NCBI RefSeq assembly: GCF_029525555.1
Contig: NZ_JAPDHZ010000002.1
Location: forward strand, 1,339,868 to 1,403,867
Direction of reading: 5' to 3'
Length of the DNA: 64,000 nt
Source of the DNA: Cohnella ginsengisoli
Lineage (GTDB): Bacteria > Bacillota > Bacilli > Paenibacillales > Paenibacillaceae
Positions 57,762 to 64,000 of this stretch are shown piece by piece. Each line of letters starts with the position of its first letter. Position 1 is the stretch's first letter. The notes below the pieces were generated by a model. That model saw only the letters and a list, made by a program, of their open reading frames with translations. It was not told the origin of the DNA and ran no database searches. The position numbers and the translations under genes are program-made.

Positions 57762-60700
57762 TCAGTTGGATTTGAGGCCGACGGCCATCCATTGGATCCG
57801 GCCGTTCGGGGCGGGCGTAAGACGCGTGCGGCAAACGTCGAATGTCGCTTTTTCCGGCGATTTTTCCTTCAAGGTGCAGACGCAGCCGGGATGATCGGCC
57901 ATCGCGAAGACGACATAAGCGTCGTCCGCATACGGAGCATCGAACGAGACGGACACTTCGATCCGGTCCTCGATGCCGCCGAACGCATAGTCGACATGAC
58001 CGAACGTCAGGCCGACGCCGGGAACGGCCGACGCGACTGCAAGCATCGGAGCCGCCGGCGGTTCCGGCTGGATAGGCTCTTGCGCGAGCCGCAGCTTCGT
58101 CGTCCGAAGCGCGCCGCTCAGATCCGTCAACAAGCCGCCAACCTCTGGCGCGAGTTTGTCGAACGTCACGGCGCCGGCTGCCAGATGATCGCTATTCACG
58201 CTCTCGTCTTGCAGTTTTCCGCTGCCGACGGACCTGTCGGCCAACTGCTCGAAGCCTACGGCTCCGGGCGCGAGCTTGCTAGAATCGACGCTCCATTCGC
58301 CCAACGCCTCCCGCTCGACGCTGCCCTCACTGAAGGTGATAAGCCAGAATCGCGCCTTGGCGGATGTGACCCGCGTCCACGCTGCCTTCAGCCAGCTTGC
58401 CGCCGTCGACGGACCGCTCCTCGATATGAACGGAGCCGACGCTCGCGGCTGCCAGCTTGTCGAAGGTAACGGCGCTGTTTTCAAGCTGGTTCGTTCCAAC
58501 CGCGAAAAACGCGAGCGCAGACGTCTTGACGCTGCCTTCAGCCAGCTTGTCGGCCGTCACGCTGCCATCGGCCAGAGCAAAGGCGCTCAAGCTGCCTGCT
58601 GCGAGTTTCGCCGGCGTCACGCTTCCGTCCGCTATCGCGGACGTGTCGACGCTGCCTGCCGCCAGCTTGCTCGTCGTAACAGCGCCGTCGGCCAGCTTCG
58701 ACTCGCTTACGCTGTCATCTGCCAGAGCAGCCGAGCCCACGCTGCCTTCGGCCAGCTTGCTCGTCGTCACGACGCCGTCGGCCAGCTTCGCTTCGTTCAC
58801 GCAACCGTCGGCTAGAACCGTCGTGTCAACGCTACCTTCGGCCAGCTTGCTTGACGTCACGGCGCCGTCGGCCAGCTTCGCTTCGTTCACGCTGCCGTCC
58901 GCCAGAGCCGCCGTGTCCACGCTGCCTTCGGTCAGCTTGCTTGACGTCACGGCGCCGTCGGCCAGCTTCGCTTCGTTCACGCTGCCGTCAGCCAGAGCCG
59001 CCGTGTCCACGCTGCCTGTCGCCAGCTTACTCACCGTCACGACGCCGTCGGCCAGCTTCGCCTCGTTCACGCTGCCGTCAGCCAGAGCCGCCGTGTCCAC
59101 GCTGCCTGCCGACAGCTTGCTTGACGTCACGACGCCGTCGGCCAGCTTCGCCTCGTTCACGCTGCCGTCAGCCAGAGCCGCCGTGTCCACGCTGCCTGCC
59201 GCCAGCTTGCTCGTCGTCACGACGCCGTCGGCCAGCTTCGCTTCGTTCACGCTGCCGTCCGCCAGCTTCGCCTCATTTACGCTGCCATCTACAAGCTTGC
59301 TCGTCGATACGACGCCATCTGCCAACTTCGACTCGCTTACGCTGCCGTCGGCCAATTTGGTTTCGCTCACGCTGCCGTCAGCCAGAGCCGCCGTATCCAC
59401 GCTGCCTTCGGTCAGCTTGCTTGACGTCACGGCGCCGTCGGCCAGCTTCGACCCGCTTACGCTGCCGTCGGCCAGCTTCGCCTCATTTACGCTGCCATCT
59501 ACAAGCTTGCTCGTCGATACGACGCCATCTGCCAACTTCGACTCGCTTACGCTGCCGTCGGCCAATTTGGTTTCGCTCACGCTGCCGTCCGCCAGAGCCG
59601 CCGTATCCACGCTGCCTTCGGTCAGCTTGCTTGACGTCACGGCGCCGTCGGCCAGCTTCGACTCGCTTACGACGCCGTCGGCCAGCTTCGCTTCGTTCAC
59701 GCTGCCGTCGGCCAGAGCCGCCGTATCCACGCTGCCTTCGACTAGCTTGCTCCTCGTTACGGCGCCATCGGCCAACTTCGACGCACTTATGCTTCCGTCG
59801 GCCAATTTGGCTTCGCTCACGCTGCTGTCCGCCAGAGCCGCCGTGTTTACGCTGCCCTCGGCCAGCTTGCTCTTCGTTACGACACCGTCAGCCAGCTTCG
59901 ACTCGCTCACGCTGCCTTCGGCCAATTTGTTCGTCGTCACGACACCCTCGGCCAGTTTCGATGCGCTCACACTGCCGTCTATAAGAGCTGCCGAATCCAC
60001 GCTACCTATCGCCAGCTTACTCGCCGTCACGACGCCGTCGGCCAGCTTAGCCTCGCTTACGCTACCGTCGGTCAAGGCCGCCGAATCCACGCTGCCTTCG
60101 GCCAGCTTGCTCGCCGTTACTGCGCCGTCGGCCAGCTTCGACGCGCTTACGCTGTCATCAGCCAGCTTTGACTCGTTCACGCTACCATCGACCAGAGCTG
60201 CAGAGTCCACACTGCCTTCTGCCAATTTGCTACTCGTAACGATGCCGTCGGCCAGCTTACTCGTCGTTACAGAACCATCTGCCAACTTGGCTTCGCTCAC
60301 GCTGTCGTCCGCCAGCGCCGCCGTGTCTACGCTTCCCTCGGCCAGCTTGCTCGTCGTTACGACGCCGTCGGCCAGCTTCGCCTCGTTCACGCTGCCGTCG
60401 GCCAGCTTCGTCGCGTTTACGCTACCCGCTGCCAGCTTGCTCGCGATCACGCAGCCGTCGGCCAAAGATGCGGTTTCCACGCTCCATGCGGCCAATTTCC
60501 CGGCGGTGACGCTGCCAGCCGCCAGTTTCGCGGCATCCACGCTGCCAATGGCAATTTTGCTGGAGGTAACGCTGCCCTCAGCCAATGCAATTGAACCAAC
60601 GCTGTCCGCAACTAGCTTGCTTGCGTCCACGGAACCTGGCGCCAGCGCCGCCGTATCCACGCTGCCCGGCGCGAGCTTGCTTGCCGTCACGCTGCCCTCA

Positions 60701-63700
60701 GACAACGCGGAGGTACCTACGCTCCCTGCCGCCAGCTTGCTTGCAGCGACGCTTCCGTCCGCCAAAGCCGCCGTGTCCACGCTGTCTGCGGCTAGCTTGC
60801 CGAACGTCACGCTTCCCTTGGCAAGCGCAGATGAACCGACGCTCCCTGCCGCCAGTTTGCCGGATGTCACGCTATCTTTGGCCAGCGCCGCGGATTCGAC
60901 GCTGCCCGCAGCAAGCTTGCCGGCCGTGACACTGCCCTCGGCCAGTGCCGAGGATCCCACGCTGCCATCCGCGAGCTTGCTCGACGTAACCGATCCGTTT
61001 TGCAACTGGTCGCCCCCAACTGCGTTCGCCTGCAAGCGATCCGCGCCGATCGGCGCGCCTGCTTCCGCGATCGCAGCGAGCAAGATCGGATCGAGCTGGC
61101 CCGGACCGACGACGCCAGATGCCAGATGACCGCGGCCGACGGCGCCGTTCGCGATGCTCGACGACGTGATGCTCGCGTCTGCGAGCTTGTCGCTCGTGAC
61201 CGCGCCGTCCGCTAGCTTATCTTCGTTCACGATGCCGTCCGCGAGCTTCTCCGACGTAACCGAGCCTGCCGCCAGCTTTTCTGCCGTCACGGCGTTCGAG
61301 CGAAGATGATAAGCCGTGACCGCGGCTTCCTCTATCTCTCCGCATCGATCCGGCTTTCCGCCAGGGCGGCGATCTTAAGCATGTCGGACGACAAGTGACG
61401 GAGAGATACCGCGCCTCTTCCGAGATGAACGCCTCTAACGGCTTCCGGCTGCAACTGGGCTTCTCCTACGCTCATCGCATCCAGCTGCGCCCAGCCTATC
61501 GCGCGCAAGGCAAGCGCTTCGCGCGTCACGCTGCCTTCGCTCAGCTTGTCGGGCGTAATGGCGCCCGAGGCGAGCGCAGCTGCGTTCACGCTGCCTGCGC
61601 TCAGATGACGGGCTTCCACGGCGCCGTTCGCCAGCTTGCCGGCCGTCACGCTCGATTCGGCCAGCTTTTCCGCCGTGACCGATCCTGCAATAAGCAAATC
61701 AGTGCCCACGCTGTCGGTCGTCAAGTGATGTCCGGACACGGCGCCTTCGGCAAGCGCGTCTCCCGTGACCGCGCCATAGCGCAGCTGCTCGCTGCCGACC
61801 GAGTCCTGCGCCAGCTTCGAATGGCCGACGCTGCCTTCAGCCAGTTGCTCCGGACCGACCGCGCCCGGCTGAATCGCTTCTCTGCGCACGCTGCCGGCCG
61901 CCAGATGGACGTCGCCGACCGCTTTTTCCGCGAGCTCGCTTCCTCCGATCGCGCTTCTGGCGACAGCCGACCGGCCGACGGCGCCCGGCGCGATCTTTGC
62001 CGCGGTCACGCTGCCATCCGCCAGCTTGGCGCCGGAGACCGACAGATCCGCGAGCTTTTCGACCGTGACCGACTCCGGCGCCAGCTTCAACGACGTGACG
62101 ACATGATCGTTCAGATGATGGGCGGATACCGAACGGATCGCAAGCTGCTGCCCGCCGACCGCGCCTTCGGCCAACTGATCCGCTGTCACCGCGTTCGCCC
62201 GGATCGCCGCCGTGTCCACGGCGCCAGGCGCAAGCTGTTCGCCTCCGACGGATCCCTTCGCCAGATGCTCCGCATCGATCGCGCCGGACGCGATATGCGG
62301 ACCGTGCACGGCGCCGCCTGCGATTTTAGAAGCGACGATTGCGCCATCCGCTACATGCGCAGTACCTACCGCCCCATCCGCCAGCTGGTCCGCAAGCACG
62401 GAACCTGCGGCCAGGTGCGCCGGACCGACTGCGCGCGCGGCGATCTTGGCGCCATTCACGGCGCCGTCCGCCAATTGATCGGCGCCTACGGCCCCGCCTG
62501 CCAATCGATCGCCGCCGATCGCGCCTGCAGCAATATGCTTGCCCTGCAGCGTTCCGTGCGCGACGTGATCGGCCAGGATGAGGCCTGGCGTCAAATGCTC
62601 TGAGCCGATGGCGCCCGCAGCGATTTTCGTCGTGCCGACCGCTCCGTCGCGGATTTTTGAGCCTGTCACGGCGCCATCGGCCAGCTTGGCGGTATCCACG
62701 CTTTCGTGCGCTAGATTTTCGGTCAACACGGAGCCGCGCTTGATCTTGTCGGACGTGATCGATTGTTCCTGCAGCAGCTCGGACGTGATGATCGACAGCG
62801 ACAGATGCTTCGCTTCAATAGATCGCTCAGCCAGCTTGTCGCCGTTGATGATCCGGTCCGCCAGCTTCTCAGGCGTGATGCTGCCATCCTTGAGCTTATC
62901 GCCAGTGACCGATTTGTCGCGAAGCTTTTGGCCCGATACGGCGTTTTTGGCCAAATGCTCCCCAGTGATCGTCTCCTGCGCAATCTTCTGTCCGCTGACC
63001 GAACGGTCGGCCAACTTGATCTGAGAAACGGCGTAATCGGCCAACTGCGCCGTCGTCACCGCCTCGCTGTCGATGTGGTACGTGCGAACAGCGCGAGGTG
63101 CGAGCTTGCTCTCAGCCACGGAAGCGTCCGCCAAGTCGTCCGTATAGACGAGCGGCTTAGGCTTGCCCGGCAGACGCTGCTCGAGCAGCCTGTCGTAACG
63201 GGCCTCCCGGTCGAAGGGAACGGACGGAACGTCGTTCGGACGAATGGTTTCATTGGACGCGGAGACATTCCCCGAAGATGCCGCGACAGATTCGACGTTA
63301 TCCTTCTTCATGCCGCCGGTTAGGGCCGGCGCCGCTTCGGAAATCGATACGAATTCATCGGCAACGACCGTGTTGTCGCCCGCCTTGCCAGTCTCCTCGA
63401 AGCTGCCCAGGTCGTCAGCCGTCACGAATTCGTTAATGGGGCCGGTCGAGAAAAAGTCCGTAGGCACGCCTTCGATTCTCGGCCGTTGTTTGACGTTGCG
63501 CCTTGCCAAGTTGTCGTCGACGCTTTTCTTCAAAGGAGTATGCAAGGCTTCCTTCGTAATCAGGGGCAGTTCTGCCGATCTTCCCGTATCCTTGCGCAGA
63601 GCCGGCTGCTCTTCTGCAGCGGCGGGGACCAGAAGGTCCTCCGCAGCCGCCGTACTGTGCAGTCCCACCTTTTCCTGTTCCTCAGAGCGCAGCTCCTCGA

Positions 63701-63791
63701 CCCAACTTAATTCCTGCTGGTTGGGGTTATCTACAAAGTAGAGCGGTTTTCGTACCTGCCGCTTCTTTTTTCCGGATTTGGACGTCTTCAT
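57762..63791 (-). CDS. giant decapeptide-repeat surface protein (WIAG-tail-like), two compensating frame changes
   Basis: Read as one gene it encodes about 2,009 residues. ATG 63791 has AAGGAG 6 bases upstream. The leader is very basic (KKKRQVRKPLYFVDNPNQQ), followed by an acidic region and, from about residue 215, a long run of 10-residue units of the form [A/E]xGS[V/I]xxxxL. The C-terminal 130 residues are a different, compact domain (VGLTFGHVDYAFGG, MADHPGCVCTL, GRIQWMAVGLKSN), resembling the WIAG-tail domain I recall from Paenibacillaceae. The frame shifts near 61335 and near 58328 cancel, since the two outer parts share a frame. No signal peptide, so exposure on the mature spore rather than secretion is likely. 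Confidence 0.82.
58150..63140 (-). repeat. tandem 30-bp units encoding about 160 decapeptide repeats
   Basis: The unit is 30 bp and encodes a decapeptide such as ADGSVNEAKL or AEGSVDTAAL. In the middle section (about 58700-60400) alternating units form 60- to 120-bp higher-order repeats that are nearly identical, for instance around 58860, 58930 and 59400-59640. The outer parts (61400-63100 and 60500-61300) are more divergent. Such identity is prone to assembly collapse or recombination, so true copy number may differ. Confidence 0.9.
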
Positions 63792-63821
63792 GTGAGGCTC
63801 CTTCCCGAATATGATCTGCCT

Positions 63822-63851
63822 CATACTATGCAGGGATCCGGGCGGGTGTCA
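63822..63851 (-). promoter_or_regulatory. sigma-K-like promoter of the giant repeat protein gene
   Basis: Minus strand GACA (63848-63851), 17-bp spacer, CATAGTATG (63822-63830), matching 8 of 9 positions of CATANNNTA. The leader to ATG 63791 would be about 25 bases and includes AAGGAG. This would place expression in the mother cell late in sporulation; assignment by eye only. Confidence 0.45.
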
Positions 63852-63910
63852 CGACGGCTTCAAGCCCGTGCAAAAATGCAGTTTACTTTTTCAGGGTTCG
63901 GGCGTATATT

Positions 63911-63929
63911 AAAACCTAACAGAGGTTTT
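63911..63929. other. perfect dyad upstream of the giant repeat protein gene
   Basis: AAAACCT and AGGTTTT flank AACAG. It lies in the last 170 bases of the window, where no gene is seen. It could be an operator or the end of a transcript entering from the right. Confidence 0.35.
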
Positions 63930-64000
63930 GCCTCAGTGCAACTTTATGTCCCATATGCCAAAATTATTGCCTTATGCAGATTATATTTATCTCAACAAGA

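Noticed and set aside
58457..61129. An 890-codon plus-strand open frame rich in LPSASLLVVT-type repeats
   Set aside because: It is the antisense shadow of the 30-bp decapeptide repeats; a repeat whose unit length is a multiple of three keeps antisense frames open. It has no ribosome site and no family-like sequence.
58327..61340. Programmed ribosomal frameshifting in the giant repeat gene
   Set aside because: No slippery heptamer or convincing downstream structure was seen at either junction, and two opposite shifts would be required. Indel error or mutation is simpler.
57762..63791. Phage tail-fibre origin of the repeat protein
   Set aside because: LADGSV-type repeats also occur in phage fibres, but no phage structural, lysis or integrase genes are present, and the C-terminal domain and neighbouring glycosyltransferases fit a surface protein of the host.

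Overview
The window looks like a Paenibacillaceae chromosome (Cohnella- or Paenibacillus-like). This rests on moderately high GC, strong AGGAGG-type ribosome sites, YesM/YesN-type two-component pairs beside sugar ABC transporters, many sugar oxidoreductases, S-layer homology domains and a sporulation-type surface-glycan cluster. The genus is inferred. No rRNA, tRNA, phage or insertion sequence was recognised.

Layout. (1) 1-8.9 kb: a sugar ABC importer and a GH78-type rhamnosidase, transcribed leftward, with a divergent histidine kinase/AraC-type response regulator pair. Two near-identical 70-bp promoter boxes precede the binding-protein gene and the rhamnosidase gene. (2) 8.9-16.3 kb: a nine-copy array of 73-bp dyad repeats, a secreted beta-helix protein, an AraC regulator, a GH99/WbsX-like enzyme, a VOC protein and an ArsR-SRPBCC-DUF998 operon. 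(3) 16.5-31.4 kb: a ten-gene leftward carbohydrate operon (binding protein, two permeases, two large alpha/alpha-barrel or heparinase-like enzymes, four Gfo/Idh/MocA oxidoreductases, a nitrilase-family enzyme), headed by a GntR regulator fused to a solute-binding domain. (4) 31.7-37.8 kb: an amino-sugar-type operon (NagB-like deaminase, PfkB kinase, two oxidoreductases, ROK regulator, sugar isomerase/epimerase). (5) 38-39 kb: fabH behind a FapR-like site. (6) 39.3-63.8 kb: a spore or cell-surface cluster. It holds two CgeB-like glycosyltransferases, an RmlD-like reductase, a 2,000-residue PKD/Ig-like secreted protein with an SLH partner, three small paralogous helical proteins, a 94-residue Arg-rich protein, GT2 and GT-D glycosyltransferases, a sugar nucleotidyltransferase, and a giant decapeptide-repeat protein that I take to be of the WIAG-tail kind.

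How it fits together. Regions 1, 3 and 4 are catabolic loci: import of an oligosaccharide, trimming or lyase cleavage, redox and isomerase remodelling, then phosphorylation and deamination. Region 6 probably builds and glycosylates an outer layer, by analogy with cgeAB of Bacillus subtilis. Several of its proteins share an Arg-rich leader followed by [Y/F/W]xxG tetrapeptide repeats, including a stand-alone 94-residue protein. That shared tag is the best candidate here for an undescribed system.

Quality warning. At least fifteen genes are split by a single-base frame change, nearly always one extra base in a run of 4-7 identical bases, and removing it restores a family-typical protein. I annotate these as single genes with frame corrections. 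Sequencing or assembly over-calling is the simplest explanation, but real lesions cannot be excluded, especially in the glycosyltransferase gene at 55.2-56.7 kb.
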